Origin: Pseudovibrio japonicus
GTDB taxonomy: Bacteria; Pseudomonadota; Alphaproteobacteria; Rhizobiales; Stappiaceae
NCBI RefSeq assembly: GCF_014651595.1
Contig: NZ_BMXE01000001.1
Coordinates: forward strand, 62,001-126,000
Direction: 5' to 3'
DNA length: 64,000 nucleotides
The notes under the pieces: model-generated
Database searches by the model: none
The model's input: the letters and a program-made list of their open reading frames with translations, nothing else
What the model was told of the DNA's origin: nothing
In this document: in pieces, positions 17,979 through 27,570 of the stretch
Layout of the letters: every line of letters starts with the position of its first letter
How positions within the stretch are numbered: the stretch's first letter is position 1
Made by a program: the position numbers and the translations under genes

Positions 17979-18251
17979 ATGACCTATATTTTCATCATAT
18001 TTGGCGCTGCTTTCGGGCTGATTGCTATTCCTTTGGGCTTTTTCATAGGTCTGCAAGTTTCGTCGATGCTTGCGAATGTGCTCCTGTTCCCCTTTATCGT
18101 GGCGAGTTGGTGGCTTGAGCTTCCGCTTGGTGCAATGACCGGCTTGCTGCGTGGTTTCTTGACATTTGTGTCTGCAGTGATCTGGGCAGTCCTATTCGGT
18201 CTTGTCGGTGCAGCGTTACAGAAATTGACCACTCAGCCTGACAAGGACTGA
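17979..18251 (+). CDS. Small membrane protein of unknown function
   Basis: About 90 aa with two or three predicted membrane segments (YIFIIFGAAFGLIAIPLGFFIG, LLFPFIVASWWLELPLG, TFVSAVIWAVLFGLVGAAL) and a short polar tail. I chose the ATG at 17979; a TTG at 17943 would add 12 residues but has a weak ribosome site. It overlaps the convergent GlxA-family gene by 19 bp. It may be the last gene of the dimethylglycine dehydrogenase operon. I recognise no family. Confidence 0.5.
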   Translation: MTYIFIIFGAAFGLIAIPLGFFIGLQVSSMLANVLLFPFIVASWWLELPLGAMTGLLRGFLTFVSAVIWAVLFGLVGAALQKLTTQPDKD

Positions 18252-19228
18252 CGATAGGCGCTGGCTGTCTGGCCGGTATGCCTGCGAAATACCTTGTTAA
18301 AGTGAGAGGCATCAAAGAAGCCGGCGCGATGTGCGACCTCCGTGATAGTTGCTGATGTCTCGCCTAGAAGGCGCTGCGCCTCTTCCACCCGAATGTGACT
18401 AAGCGCTTCTGCTGGGGATTTATTGAGGTTCGTCTTAAACCTCATTTCGAGGCTTCGTCTGCCGACACCCAACATTTTGCAGAGCTGTTCAATGGAGCGC
18501 AGGTTTTCGGTTTCCTGCTGCATCATCAGCACGGCACGCTGGACCAGATTATCCTTTGCTTTGAGCGATGTGGGTAGGAACGGCTGGGCTTTACTGTCGT
18601 CCAAAGCTTCGTCCACCATGAGGATATGCAGACTTTTCCGGGCCTGGCGAAGCCCCACATGACGCTTGACCAAGTGGGCTGCCACATGCACTGCGCTGGT
18701 GCCGCCCGAGCAGGAGATCCTGTCCCGATCCACCACAAAAATACGGTCGGACACAGGTTCCAGACCGTCAAACTGTTCCAGAAAATCAGTGCGGTGGAAC
18801 CAGCTGACGCAGCATTTATAGCCGTTCATCAAGCCTGCACGGTGGAGGATAAAACTTCCCGTACACAGTCCGATCAGAGGGACATTCTTTGCAACGGCGG
18901 TCTGAAGGTAGTCCACATAGTGCCGGTCCAGACTCTCAATGTGGTCAATCAAGCCGCCGACAACCACCAGATAATCGAAGCTCGCCGGATCGATCAGGTT
19001 TGTGTCGGGATGAATGCGCACTCCGCAACTGGCGCTGATGGGTTTCATGTCCAGTGAGATGACGCTCCAGCTGCACAGGATGGGGCGGCTATTGTCACCC
19101 TCGTCAGCTGACAGGCGCAGCATATCAATGAAGCTGGCAAACGCAGAAAGTGTGAAGCGGTTGGCCAGAATGAAGCCCACATTGAGCGCCGGGCGTGTCT
19201 GACGATTGGGACTTGCCATGGTTTCCAT
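18233..19228 (-). CDS. GlxA family transcriptional regulator (AraC C-domain), GbdR-like
   Basis: A 331-aa regulator with an N-terminal DJ-1/PfpI-like amidotransferase fold (FDYLVVVGGLIDHIESLD, VPLIGLCTGSFILHRAGLMNGYKCCVSW) and a C-terminal double HTH of the AraC type (SIEQLCKMLGVGRRSLEMRFKTNLNKSPAEALSHIRVEEAQRLL, then ITEVAHRAGFFDASHFNKVFRRHTG). This architecture is that of GbdR, the activator of glycine betaine catabolism genes in pseudomonads. It is divergent from soxB with about 98 bp between start codons. A role as betaine/dimethylglycine-responsive activator of the neighbouring operons is likely but inferred. A second paralogue lies at 27571-28608. Confidence 0.88.
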   Translation of the reverse strand: METMASPNRQTRPALNVGFILANRFTLSAFASFIDMLRLSADEGDNSRPILCSWSVISLDMKPISASCGVRIHPDTNLIDPASFDYLVVVGGLIDHIESLDRHYVDYLQTAVAKNVPLIGLCTGSFILHRAGLMNGYKCCVSWFHRTDFLEQFDGLEPVSDRIFVVDRDRISCSGGTSAVHVAAHLVKRHVGLRQARKSLHILMVDEALDDSKAQPFLPTSLKAKDNLVQRAVLMMQQETENLRSIEQLCKMLGVGRRSLEMRFKTNLNKSPAEALSHIRVEEAQRLLGETSATITEVAHRAGFFDASHFNKVFRRHTGQTASAYRQSLSG

Positions 19229-19314
19229 CTATGCCCTTTGCGCGATAGTACCTGATATGCTTCGCTCTGATACCATACAGATTTTCACTCAGCAGGCAAA
19301 CTCACTTGCATACC

Positions 19315-19321
19315 AAGGAGG
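19315..19321 (+). promoter_or_regulatory. Strong Shine-Dalgarno that fixes the soxB TTG start
   Basis: AAGGAGG, five bases upstream of a TTG at 19327. It decides between two in-frame TTG codons: the upstream one at 19306 has no ribosome site, while 19327 gives the product MSKFSALTLLKG, which matches the usual N-terminus of sarcosine oxidase beta subunits. Confidence 0.75.
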
Positions 19322-19326
19322 TCGCC

Positions 19327-20580
19327 TTGTCGAAATTTTCCGCACTGACGCTCCTGAAAGGGGCGCTCACTGGCTATAAGAATGTTGAGCCGCAATGGCC
19401 GGATGCCGAGCTAAAAAGCGAATATGATGTGATCATCGTGGGCGCTGGTGGGCACGGGCTCGGGGCTGCCTATTATCTGGCAAAAGAACATGGCATCACC
19501 AATGTGGCAGTGATTGACAAGGGCTGGCTTGGTGGCGGCAATACGGGCCGCAACACCACCATCATCCGCTCAAACTATCTTTATGATGAAAGTGCACGGC
19601 TTTACGACCATGCGGTGGACTTGTGGGATGGACTTAGTCAGGAGCTGAACTACAACGTCATGTTCTCACAGCGCGGTGTGATGATGCTGGCACATAACGT
19701 TCATGACGTGCAAAGCTTCAAGCGGCATATCCATGCCAACAGGCTGAACGGCGTTGACAATGTGTGGCTGACGCCTGAGCAGGCCAAGGAGAAGTGTCCT
19801 CCGCTCAACATCTCTCCCACTGCCCGCTATCCGGTGATGGGTGCGGCGTTTCAACAGCGCGCCGGCACGGCGCGTCATGATGCGGTGGCGTGGGGCTATG
19901 CGCGCGCTGCGGCGGCACGTGGGGTGGATATCATCCAGAACTGCCCCGTGCTTTCCATTGAGCGCGGGCCAAATGGAGCCGTGGCTGGCCTTCAAACCCC
20001 ACGCGGATTTGTAAAGGCAAAGAAGATCGCGGTTTCGGCGGCAGGTGGCACCTCGGTGGTTATGGATACGGCAGGGGTTCGTCTGCCGCTGGAGAGCTAT
20101 CCATTACAGGCACTTGTGTCCGAGCCGGTGAAACCCATCTTCCCGCAGGTGGTGATGTCTAACACTGTGCATGCCTATATCAGCCAGTCTGACAAGGGGG
20201 AGCTGGTGATTGGCTCCGGAACGGATCAGTACGTTTCATATTCGCAGCGCGGCGGACTTCCGCTGATTGAGCACACAATCGCTTCCATTTGTGAGGTTTT
20301 TCCGATCTTCCGACGCATGCGCATGCTGCGCAAGTGGGGCGGTGTGGTTGATGTGACACCGGATCGCTCACCGATACTGGGTAAGACACCGGTACAAGGA
20401 CTTTATCTGAACTGCGGATGGGGCACCGGCGGGTTTAAGGCGACGCCGGGCTCGGCTCACGTTTTTGCGCATACCATTGCCAAGGATGAGCCCCACCCCA
20501 TCAATGCGCCGTTCACGCTCTCTCGGTTTGAAACCGGCCGCCTGATTGATGAAGCAGCAGCTGCTGCTGTAGCGCACTAA
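19327..20580 (+). CDS. soxB: Sarcosine oxidase beta subunit
   Basis: Beta subunit of heterotetrameric sarcosine oxidase, which oxidises sarcosine to glycine and formaldehyde equivalents that are captured by tetrahydrofolate. It is 417 aa with a TTG start. YDVIIVGAGGHGLGAAYYLAKEHGITNVAVIDKGWLGGGNTGRNTTIIRSNY is the diagnostic SoxB N-terminus, combining the FAD motif GxGxxG with the GNTGRNTT segment. RHDAVAWGYARAA holds the His expected to bind FMN covalently in this family. The C-terminal LYLNCGWGTGGFKATPGSAH is also typical. It is the first gene of soxBDAG, divergent from a GlxA-family regulator. Confidence 0.95.
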   Translation: MSKFSALTLLKGALTGYKNVEPQWPDAELKSEYDVIIVGAGGHGLGAAYYLAKEHGITNVAVIDKGWLGGGNTGRNTTIIRSNYLYDESARLYDHAVDLWDGLSQELNYNVMFSQRGVMMLAHNVHDVQSFKRHIHANRLNGVDNVWLTPEQAKEKCPPLNISPTARYPVMGAAFQQRAGTARHDAVAWGYARAAAARGVDIIQNCPVLSIERGPNGAVAGLQTPRGFVKAKKIAVSAAGGTSVVMDTAGVRLPLESYPLQALVSEPVKPIFPQVVMSNTVHAYISQSDKGELVIGSGTDQYVSYSQRGGLPLIEHTIASICEVFPIFRRMRMLRKWGGVVDVTPDRSPILGKTPVQGLYLNCGWGTGGFKATPGSAHVFAHTIAKDEPHPINAPFTLSRFETGRLIDEAAAAAVAH

Positions 20581-20671
20581 AGCCGTTGCCCTGCTTTATT
20601 TTTTGTTTCGCGTATTTTACTCCGAGAACCGGCGGCAACTTTTCGGAGATACGCACTAAGGAGACAGACAC

Positions 20672-20989
20672 ATGCTTTTGATTGACTGTCCTTATTGCAA
20701 GGAAAAGCTGCCCGAGTTGGAGTTTGAGTATGCAGGCCAAGCCCATATTGCGCGGCCTGAGCACCCTGCCGAGCAAAGCGATGCCGAGTGGCGGGACTAT
20801 CTGTTCATTCGCTCCAATGTGCGCGGTGATCACGCAGAGCAATGGCGTCATACGCACGGATGCGGGCGTTATTTCAACGCCGTGCGCAACACAGTGAGTG
20901 ACAAGTTCATTGCCACCTATGAGATCGGACAGCCGCGTCCAACTGTCACTAAAGAAGGTGAAGAGCGCGATGAACAATTGGAGAGTTGA
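20672..20989 (+). CDS. soxD: Sarcosine oxidase delta subunit
   Basis: Small zinc-binding subunit of heterotetrameric sarcosine oxidase, 105 aa. It begins LLIDCPYCKEKLPELEF, a CxxC zinc half-site, and continues with WRDYLFIRSNVRGDHAEQWRHTHGCGRYFNAVRNT, which supplies His/Cys ligands. The length and motifs match the family. AAGGAG precedes the ATG. The 3' end overlaps soxA by 20 bp, consistent with coupled translation. Confidence 0.95.
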   Translation: MLLIDCPYCKEKLPELEFEYAGQAHIARPEHPAEQSDAEWRDYLFIRSNVRGDHAEQWRHTHGCGRYFNAVRNTVSDKFIATYEIGQPRPTVTKEGEERDEQLES

Positions 20990-23972
20990 CGGAAAAGGCC
21001 GCATCAATCGGGATAAGCGTGTTCGCTTCACTTTTGATGGTGTTTCATTTGAAGGGTTTGAGGGCGATACGGTTGCCTCTGCGCTTTTGGCAAATGGCGT
21101 GCACCTTATGGGGCGCTCATTCAAATATCATCGACCGCGCGGCCCCGTCACCGCTGGCTCTGAAGAACCAAATGCGCTGATTGGAACGTCTCGGGGCGGT
21201 TCTGGCCGGTTTGAGCCCAATACACGCGCTACGGTTCAGGAAATCTATGAGGGGTTAACGACCGTCAGCCAGAACAAATGGCCGAGCCTCAATTTTGATG
21301 TCGGCGCGGTGAACGATAAGCTTCACAAACTGTTTGCAGCGGGATTTTACTATAAGACCTTCATGTGGCCGAAGAGCTTCTGGGACAAGGTTTACGAGCC
21401 CGTCATCCGCGCCTCTGCTGGCTTGGGAGTGTCGCCAGCCGAGCCAGATGCAGATACCTACGCTTCACGCTATCTACACACCGATCTGCTGATTGTTGGG
21501 GCGGGTCCTTCAGGGCTTGCGGCGGCATTGACTGCTGCTCGCAGCGGCGTGGATGTGGTTCTTGTTGACGAGCACCGCGAGCTGGGTGGCTCCCTACTTT
21601 CTGAGGCGCCTACCGCGATTGATGGCAAGAGTGCCGAGAGTTGGCTTGCTGAGACCGTTGCCGAGCTTAACGCTTATCCAAACCTGCGTGTCATGACGCG
21701 TGCCACGGCCATCGGGTATTACCATGAGAATATGGTGGGCGTTGCGGAGAAACTGACCGACCATCTGGCGGAGCCGCCTGCTACAGCACCCCGTGAACGC
21801 ATGTGGCGCATTCGTGCGCAGGAGGTCATTCTTGCACAGGGTGCCTTGGAACGTCCGCTGGTGTTTGACGGCAATGATCGTCCCGGCGTGATGATGGCCA
21901 GTGCCGCGCAGACCTATCTCAACCGGTTTGGCGTAAAGGTGGGCAATGCAGCCGTGGTGGTGACCTCTCACGATTCAGCTTGGTATGCGGCGTTTGATCT
22001 GGCGGATGCAGGGGTGAATATCGCCGCCATCGTCGATGTGCGTGCCAGTGTGAGTGAACATCTACAGGCAGAAGCACGTAAGCGAGATATTTCGATCAAA
22101 CTCGAGCATACAGTCACGACGGTTCTCGGAAAGAAGCGGGTTTCTCGCGTGAAACTTGGCAAGGTTTCTGAGGACGGAAACGTCTCCGGTATCGGGACTG
22201 TTTCCTGTGATACTCTTTTGATGTGTGGTGGCTGGACACCGTCTTTGCATCTCTTTTCCCACACCAAGGGTAGCTTGCATTGGGATGCCGAGAACGAGGT
22301 ATTTCTGCCCGGCGAAAAAACCGAACGCTGTCATATTGCTGGCGGTGGTCGAGGACTATGGAGCCAGCAGGCGGCCTTTGATGATGGTGTGCATGCTGCC
22401 CAGCAAGCTTTGGCCTCTCGTGGGCAGAGCGCCCCTGCTCTTTCGATTGATGTTGACGGTGATCGCACAGGCTCCGGCATCATTATGGAAGAACTGCCGA
22501 GCAACGATGACAAGTTTGCGCGTCGGGCTTTTGTTGATTTTCAAAATGATGTGACAGCAAAAGACATACGCCTTGCGGTGCGCGAAGGTATGCTCTCCAT
22601 TGAGCATGTAAAGCGGTTTACGACCAACGGCATGGCGACGGATCAGGGCAAGATGTCCAACATGAATGGTCTGAAAATCGCCGCTGACGAACTTGGACGC
22701 CCTGCCCCGAAAGTGGGTCTGACCACATTCCGTCCGCCTTATACGCCAACCAGCTTCGGGACGTTTGCCGGGTATCACAAGGACGCGTTGTTTGAGGTTA
22801 CACGCAAGACCAACATAGACAGTTGGGCGGAGGAAAACGGTGCGGTTTTTGAGCCGGTCTCCTTGTGGCGCCGTGCGCGGTACTTTCCCAAGACGGGCGA
22901 AGGCATGCACGGCGCTGTTGCGCGCGAATGCCGGCAAACCCGGGCGTCTGTGGGGATGTTTGATGCCTCTACACTTGGCAAGATCGAGGTGGTTGGGCCT
23001 GATGCTGCCGAGTTCCTGAACCGCATGTATACCAATCCCTGGAGTAAGCTGGCGCCGGGGCGGTGCCGCTATGGTTTACTGCTGGGCGAAGATGGGTTCA
23101 TCCGCGATGATGGGGTGATCGGGCGCATTAGTAACGACCGTTTCCATGTGACCACCACGACTGGTGGTGCAGCTCGTGTTTTGACCATGATGGAACACTT
23201 TTTGCAAACCGAATGGTCGGATCTTGATGTTTGGCTTACCTCTACCACCGAGCAATGGTCCACGATTGCGTTGAACGGACCGAATGCGCGCAAGATATTG
23301 GAACCATTCATGGAAGGGGCTGACCTTTCAGCAGAGGCGTTTCCTCATATGGCCCTGCGTGAATGCACGGTTGGCGGGTTTGAAGCACGGCTGTTTCGCG
23401 TCAGCTTTACCGGAGAACTTGGGTTTGAAGTGAACGTTCCTTCTGAACATGGACGGGCGCTTTGGGAGATACTTTATGAAGAAGGCAAAAAGCACGATAT
23501 GTGTGTCTATGGTACTGAAACCATGCATGTTTTACGTGCGGAGAAAGGATACATCATTGTTGGGCAGGACACGGATGGAACCGTAACACCAGTTGATGCC
23601 GGACTGTCCTGGGCGATTGGTAAGAAGAAGCCGGACTTTGTAGGCAAGCGTTCTTTGAAGCGTCCTGACATGTTGCTGCCAACCCGCAAGCAGTTGGTTG
23701 GTCTTCTTACTGAAGACCCGAATGTGGTGCTGGAGGAAGGTGCACAGATAGTTGAGGCGGGAGATACTGCAATTCCGGCAAAGATGCTGGGTCATGTGAC
23801 TTCCTCCTATTGGAGTGAGACGCTGGGCCGCTCTATCGCTATGGCATTGCTTGAAGGCGGTTTTGAGCGAAATGGGACGTCCATTGACATTCCAATGCCT
23901 GAAAAAACCCACCGTGCCACCGTCACCGGGACCGTTTTTTACGATCCGGATGGCGAGCGGATAAATATGTAA
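20970..23972 (+). CDS. soxA: Sarcosine oxidase alpha subunit
   Basis: The 1000-aa alpha subunit, which binds NAD+ and tetrahydrofolate. The N-terminal ferredoxin-like domain reads VRFTFDGVSFEGFEGDTVASALLANG and SFKYHRPRGPVTAGSEEPNALI. The dinucleotide domain starts TDLLIVGAGPSGLAAALTAARSGVDVVLVDEHRELGGSL. The C-terminal half is a GcvT-like folate domain (ECRQTRASVGMFDASTLGKIEVVGPDA; SFTGELGFEVNVPS; GTVTPVDAGLSWAIGKKK). The ATG at 20970 is used; the open frame runs further upstream to 20898 but there it overlaps soxD. It lies third in soxBDAG. Confidence 0.95.
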   Translation: MNNWRVDGKGRINRDKRVRFTFDGVSFEGFEGDTVASALLANGVHLMGRSFKYHRPRGPVTAGSEEPNALIGTSRGGSGRFEPNTRATVQEIYEGLTTVSQNKWPSLNFDVGAVNDKLHKLFAAGFYYKTFMWPKSFWDKVYEPVIRASAGLGVSPAEPDADTYASRYLHTDLLIVGAGPSGLAAALTAARSGVDVVLVDEHRELGGSLLSEAPTAIDGKSAESWLAETVAELNAYPNLRVMTRATAIGYYHENMVGVAEKLTDHLAEPPATAPRERMWRIRAQEVILAQGALERPLVFDGNDRPGVMMASAAQTYLNRFGVKVGNAAVVVTSHDSAWYAAFDLADAGVNIAAIVDVRASVSEHLQAEARKRDISIKLEHTVTTVLGKKRVSRVKLGKVSEDGNVSGIGTVSCDTLLMCGGWTPSLHLFSHTKGSLHWDAENEVFLPGEKTERCHIAGGGRGLWSQQAAFDDGVHAAQQALASRGQSAPALSIDVDGDRTGSGIIMEELPSNDDKFARRAFVDFQNDVTAKDIRLAVREGMLSIEHVKRFTTNGMATDQGKMSNMNGLKIAADELGRPAPKVGLTTFRPPYTPTSFGTFAGYHKDALFEVTRKTNIDSWAEENGAVFEPVSLWRRARYFPKTGEGMHGAVARECRQTRASVGMFDASTLGKIEVVGPDAAEFLNRMYTNPWSKLAPGRCRYGLLLGEDGFIRDDGVIGRISNDRFHVTTTTGGAARVLTMMEHFLQTEWSDLDVWLTSTTEQWSTIALNGPNARKILEPFMEGADLSAEAFPHMALRECTVGGFEARLFRVSFTGELGFEVNVPSEHGRALWEILYEEGKKHDMCVYGTETMHVLRAEKGYIIVGQDTDGTVTPVDAGLSWAIGKKKPDFVGKRSLKRPDMLLPTRKQLVGLLTEDPNVVLEEGAQIVEAGDTAIPAKMLGHVTSSYWSETLGRSIAMALLEGGFERNGTSIDIPMPEKTHRATVTGTVFYDPDGERINM

Positions 23973-23984
23973 GGGGCGGAGCAA

Positions 23985-24497
23985 ATGACCTTCACGACAA
24001 CCGTTGAAACTCTGCCAACCATGGGCCGTTATAATTTGCGTTGTAAACGCGAGAACACCGTTGCTTTGTCGAAATCACTCGGATTTGACCTGCCGTCCTC
24101 CATTGGCGAGGCAGCGCGTTCAGGCACCCAATCAGCTCTCAAGCTGGGACCGGATGAGTGGCTACTGACCTGCCCGATGGAAGAGCGCGCGACGATCAGG
24201 CAGTCCTTAACGGACGTCTATCCAGAGGCGGTTCATAGTTTGACAGATATCTCCAGCCGCGAAATCAGCATTCGCGTTTCTGGCGATCAGGCTGAAGAGC
24301 TGCTCTCGACCTCTTGTCCCCGTAATCTGGCAAAGCTGAGCACGGGCTGCGGGGTGCGGACTATATTTGATAGTGTTCAGGTGGTCCTGATGCGGGAAGG
24401 TGACAGGCAGTTTCGGCTTGATGTGTGGCGCTCGTTTGCGCCCCATGTGCTGGGTTTGCTCGCTGTTGCTTGTGCCGAGTTTGAAAGCGGCCTGTGA
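23985..24497 (+). CDS. soxG: Sarcosine oxidase gamma subunit
   Basis: The 170-aa gamma subunit, a GcvT-related scaffold without its own cofactor. It shows ALKLGPDEWLL near the middle and HSLTDISSREISIRVSGDQAEELLSTSCPRNL, followed by VLMREGDRQFRLDVWRSFAPHVLGLL, as in other SoxG proteins. It is spaced 12 bp from soxA with a GGGGCGGAG ribosome site, and closes the operon. An imperfect hairpin overlaps its stop codon (24483-24509) but lacks a T-run. Confidence 0.92.
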   Translation: MTFTTTVETLPTMGRYNLRCKRENTVALSKSLGFDLPSSIGEAARSGTQSALKLGPDEWLLTCPMEERATIRQSLTDVYPEAVHSLTDISSREISIRVSGDQAEELLSTSCPRNLAKLSTGCGVRTIFDSVQVVLMREGDRQFRLDVWRSFAPHVLGLLAVACAEFESGL

Positions 24498-25097
24498 GGC
24501 CGTGCTTTCACGTCATTTATTGCAGGTCTTCTGATCATAACCCAAAGTATTAAACTGGCACTTTTGGCGATATAAATGGTTGAATTTGCTTTATTTATGC
24601 CTGCGCGCCACCTTTTGGGTCCAGTGGTTACAAGGCACTGCACAGTTGAATTGCTTCGATTTCAGGCATCTACAACGCAGGGCTGTCGCATTTTTACTGG
24701 TAAAGTGGCTCAAACTTTCTGCCACCCAATTAATAATATGCACTAGATTTCCTGATTACTCTGGATTTGCGCAGGCAGGGTGCACTTGAGTTGTGCGCGC
24801 GATTTGTAAACACCTGCCACACTTGGAGAGGGAGGCTTGAAGTGCACGGTATTGCATTTTCCAGTGCTTGTTCAAAGCTAAAGCCTTCTTGCAGCCGCGC
24901 GGTGCCTGCGGGTCGTCGTTATGCACCTACGCCTGTGTGTTCCCGTGATGTTTGTTGTCACTTGACTAAGCCGAATGGTGCAGTCGACTTTCTCTCATAT
25001 CTCTCTTTAACTTCAGTTACTAAGCCGCTTTGTGGCTTCAATAATTCAACCTCAACCAACATGACATCAGGCAGCATTTTAGCCGAGGTATCTGAAC
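24498..25097. other. 600-bp intergenic region upstream of gbcA
   Basis: A long non-coding stretch between soxG and gbcA. No open frame here has a convincing start or coding character. It should contain the gbcAB promoter and any site for the GlxA-type regulators. I looked for tandem repeats and riboswitch-like folds and found nothing persuasive. Confidence 0.4.
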
Positions 25098-26372
25098 ATG
25101 AGCGCTCCGTCTTACATTAAAGATCTCATAGCTCATCGCGAAAAAGGCAAAAGCCTTCATGCGCTCTTTTATAGTGATCCCGAAATCCTTGAACTTGATA
25201 TGGAGGTCTTCTTCCGCAAGCACTGGATTTACGTAGCTGCCGAACCTCAGCTTCCGGAACCGGGAGATTGCATCACGCTGGAGATTGGTAAGACCTCGGT
25301 ACTCCTGCTGCGCGGAGATGACATGTACATCCGCGGATTTCACAATATCTGCCGTCACCGCGGTGCACGGTTGGTTGACGAGGCAGAAGCGACCATCGGT
25401 AACATTGTGTGCCGCTACCATGGCTGGACTTACAATGAAGATGGGGAGCTGATCCTTGCCGAGCACATGGGGGCTGACTTTGATAAGAGCTGTCACGGTT
25501 TGAAGACCATTCATGTGCGGTCCGTCGCCGGGCTGATTTTTATTTGCCTTGCGGAAAATCCGCCGGAAGATTTCGACGAGATGGCCCAGATTATGGAGCC
25601 TTATCTTGCACCGCATGACCTGGCGAACTGCAAGGTTGCCTTCACTTCCGATCTGATTGAAGAAGGCAACTGGAAGCTTACGGTTGAAAACAATCGTGAG
25701 TGTTATCATTGTGAAGGCAGCCACCCTCAGCTCTCTGTGCCTCTTTCGGAATTTGGTTTTGGCTTTTCGCCCGATGAAATGGATGAGCGGCGAACCGATG
25801 ATGTGAACAAGTATCTGGAATTGCTTGAGCGTGAGCACCAACGCTGGGAGGCCGCAGGTTTGTCTTCTGCCGAAATGGACAGGCTGGCAAGCACCACAAG
25901 CTTTCGCTGTATCCGACTCCCTTTGATGGGTGAAGGTGAGTCCCATACGCTGGACACAAAAGTTGCCTGCAAAAAACTACTTGGAAAGTTCAGCGATGCA
26001 AAGCTCGGCAGCTTGAGCTTCTGGCATAATCCCAACTCCTGGCACCATTTTATGAGTGATCATATTGTGACCTTTGCAGCCATGCCTTTGTCGCCCAACC
26101 GGACATTGGTGCGCACAACGTGGCTCGTGCATAAGGATGCGATTGAGGGTGAGGACTATAACGTCGACAACATGAAGCAGGTCTGGATGATGACCAACCA
26201 GCAGGATGCGGATCTGGTGCGTCTTGCTCAGCTGGGTAGCGAAGATACGGCCTATGAGCCAGGCCCCTATTCCGAGCATACGGAACCTCACGTGGAAGCG
26301 TTTTGCGATTGGTACATTGAGCGCCAGAAAGCGCATATCGCTAACGATGAACCAAAGTTGGCAGCGACATGA
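25098..26372 (+). CDS. gbcA: Glycine betaine demethylase, Rieske oxygenase subunit
   Basis: A 424-aa Rieske-type non-heme iron oxygenase that removes one methyl group of glycine betaine, giving dimethylglycine and formaldehyde. The Rieske [2Fe-2S] site is NICRHRGARLVDE and VCRYHGWTYNEDGEL (CxH-x-CxxH). The mononuclear iron site begins ENNRECYHCEGSHPQL, with two His ligands. The length and these motifs match GbcA/stachydrine demethylase relatives; stachydrine as substrate is the main alternative. Its TGA overlaps the gbcB ATG (ATGA), and the surrounding sox and dimethylglycine genes support betaine. Confidence 0.9.
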   Translation: MSAPSYIKDLIAHREKGKSLHALFYSDPEILELDMEVFFRKHWIYVAAEPQLPEPGDCITLEIGKTSVLLLRGDDMYIRGFHNICRHRGARLVDEAEATIGNIVCRYHGWTYNEDGELILAEHMGADFDKSCHGLKTIHVRSVAGLIFICLAENPPEDFDEMAQIMEPYLAPHDLANCKVAFTSDLIEEGNWKLTVENNRECYHCEGSHPQLSVPLSEFGFGFSPDEMDERRTDDVNKYLELLEREHQRWEAAGLSSAEMDRLASTTSFRCIRLPLMGEGESHTLDTKVACKKLLGKFSDAKLGSLSFWHNPNSWHHFMSDHIVTFAAMPLSPNRTLVRTTWLVHKDAIEGEDYNVDNMKQVWMMTNQQDADLVRLAQLGSEDTAYEPGPYSEHTEPHVEAFCDWYIERQKAHIANDEPKLAAT

Positions 26373-27499
26373 AACAGAATGCGACGCCAGATGGGCTGAA
26401 AGCAGGTCCTTCCTACGAAGAAGAGCATTTTACTGAGGCAACGCGGATCCCCATGTGGGATCCGGAGGTTGATGATGTTCTGGTATGCCGGCAGGTGAGG
26501 CAAGAAACCCACGATGTAAAAACCTTCCTGTTCTCAGCCCGAGAGCCGCGTGTTTTCCGGTTTTATCCGGGACAACACATGACGTTTGAGCTGCCCGTTG
26601 AAGGCATGATCACGCGCAGCTATACAATCTCCTCCTCCGCCGCTCGGCCATACCGGATCGAGATTACAGTCAAGCGTGTGCCGGGAGGTCCGGGTTCCAA
26701 CTGGATGTTGGACAACATGATGCCGGGCAAGGAGGTGAGTGTTTCAGGTCCAACCGGTGAATATACCACCGACGCTACGCAGGACGAGAAACTGTTGTTC
26801 ATCTCCGCTGGCAGCGGCATTACGCCGATGATGTCCATGGTGCGTACAGCCTGTGATCTTGCCGGGCCGACGGATCTGCATTTCATCCATGCGGCCCGCA
26901 CGCCAGCAGATATTATTTTCCGCAATGAGTTGGAGCTGCTTGCTGCGCAGAACCCTGCACTCAAGCTTGCGTTTACGTGCAGCACAACATCTGCGCACAA
27001 CAGCTGGATGGGATATGAGGGCCGACTGACCCTTCAGATGCTCTCGCTCATGTCGCCGGACTTCAAACAGCGCAAGATCCTGTGCTGTGGGCCCGCCCGC
27101 TTTATGGAGGGGGTGCGCACCATGTTGCAGGGGGTCGGCTTTCCCATGGAAATGTACCATGAAGAGAGCTTTGACTTTGGGGCTGAGACCGCTGGTTCCT
27201 TTGAAGATACGATTGCAGCGCCTGAAATCAGTAACCAGACCTACCGCATCAGCTTTACAAAAACCGGGCATGTGGTTGAGTGTGGTCCGGGCATGACCAT
27301 CCTGTCGGCAGCTCGGGAAGCTGGCATCCTGCCTCTGGCATCGTGTCAACGCGGTATTTGCGGAACATGCAAGTCCCAGCTCGTTTCAGGAGTAACTGAC
27401 ATGCAGCACGGTGGCGGCATTCGCAAGCGGGAGATTGATCAGGGCAAGATCCTGATTTGCTGCACAACACCCATGTCGGATATTGAAGTTGAGCTTTAG
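26369..27499 (+). CDS. gbcB: Glycine betaine demethylase reductase subunit
   Basis: A 376-aa ferredoxin reductase that passes electrons from NAD(P)H to GbcA. The flavin-binding motif is TRSYTISSSAARPYRIEITVKRVPGGPGSNWM, the pyridine nucleotide motif LLFISAGSGITPMMSMVR, and the C-terminal plant-type ferredoxin domain holds CQRGICGTCKSQ and a later Cys (ILICCTTP). The order FAD, NAD, [2Fe-2S] is that of family members partnering Rieske oxygenases. It overlaps gbcA by 4 bp and ends about 70 bp from the convergent second GlxA-family regulator. Confidence 0.92.
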   Translation: MKQNATPDGLKAGPSYEEEHFTEATRIPMWDPEVDDVLVCRQVRQETHDVKTFLFSAREPRVFRFYPGQHMTFELPVEGMITRSYTISSSAARPYRIEITVKRVPGGPGSNWMLDNMMPGKEVSVSGPTGEYTTDATQDEKLLFISAGSGITPMMSMVRTACDLAGPTDLHFIHAARTPADIIFRNELELLAAQNPALKLAFTCSTTSAHNSWMGYEGRLTLQMLSLMSPDFKQRKILCCGPARFMEGVRTMLQGVGFPMEMYHEESFDFGAETAGSFEDTIAAPEISNQTYRISFTKTGHVVECGPGMTILSAAREAGILPLASCQRGICGTCKSQLVSGVTDMQHGGGIRKREIDQGKILICCTTPMSDIEVEL

Positions 27500-27570
27500 T
27501 AAATCTCTATACTCAACTGATAATGCACACTTTTACCAATGATTTTCCGATGACTTGGGCGGGTATTTCA

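Noticed and set aside
24483-24509. Hairpin over the soxG stop codon
   Set aside because: The stem is interrupted and no T-run follows, so a standard intrinsic terminator is not supported.
24498-25097. Glycine or SAM riboswitch upstream of the betaine genes
   Set aside because: I found no matching conserved core by eye in this stretch or upstream of soxB.
24767-25120. 117-aa plus-strand frame before gbcA
   Set aside because: It overlaps the gbcA start region, is rich in Cys and Ser without pattern, and lacks a ribosome site.
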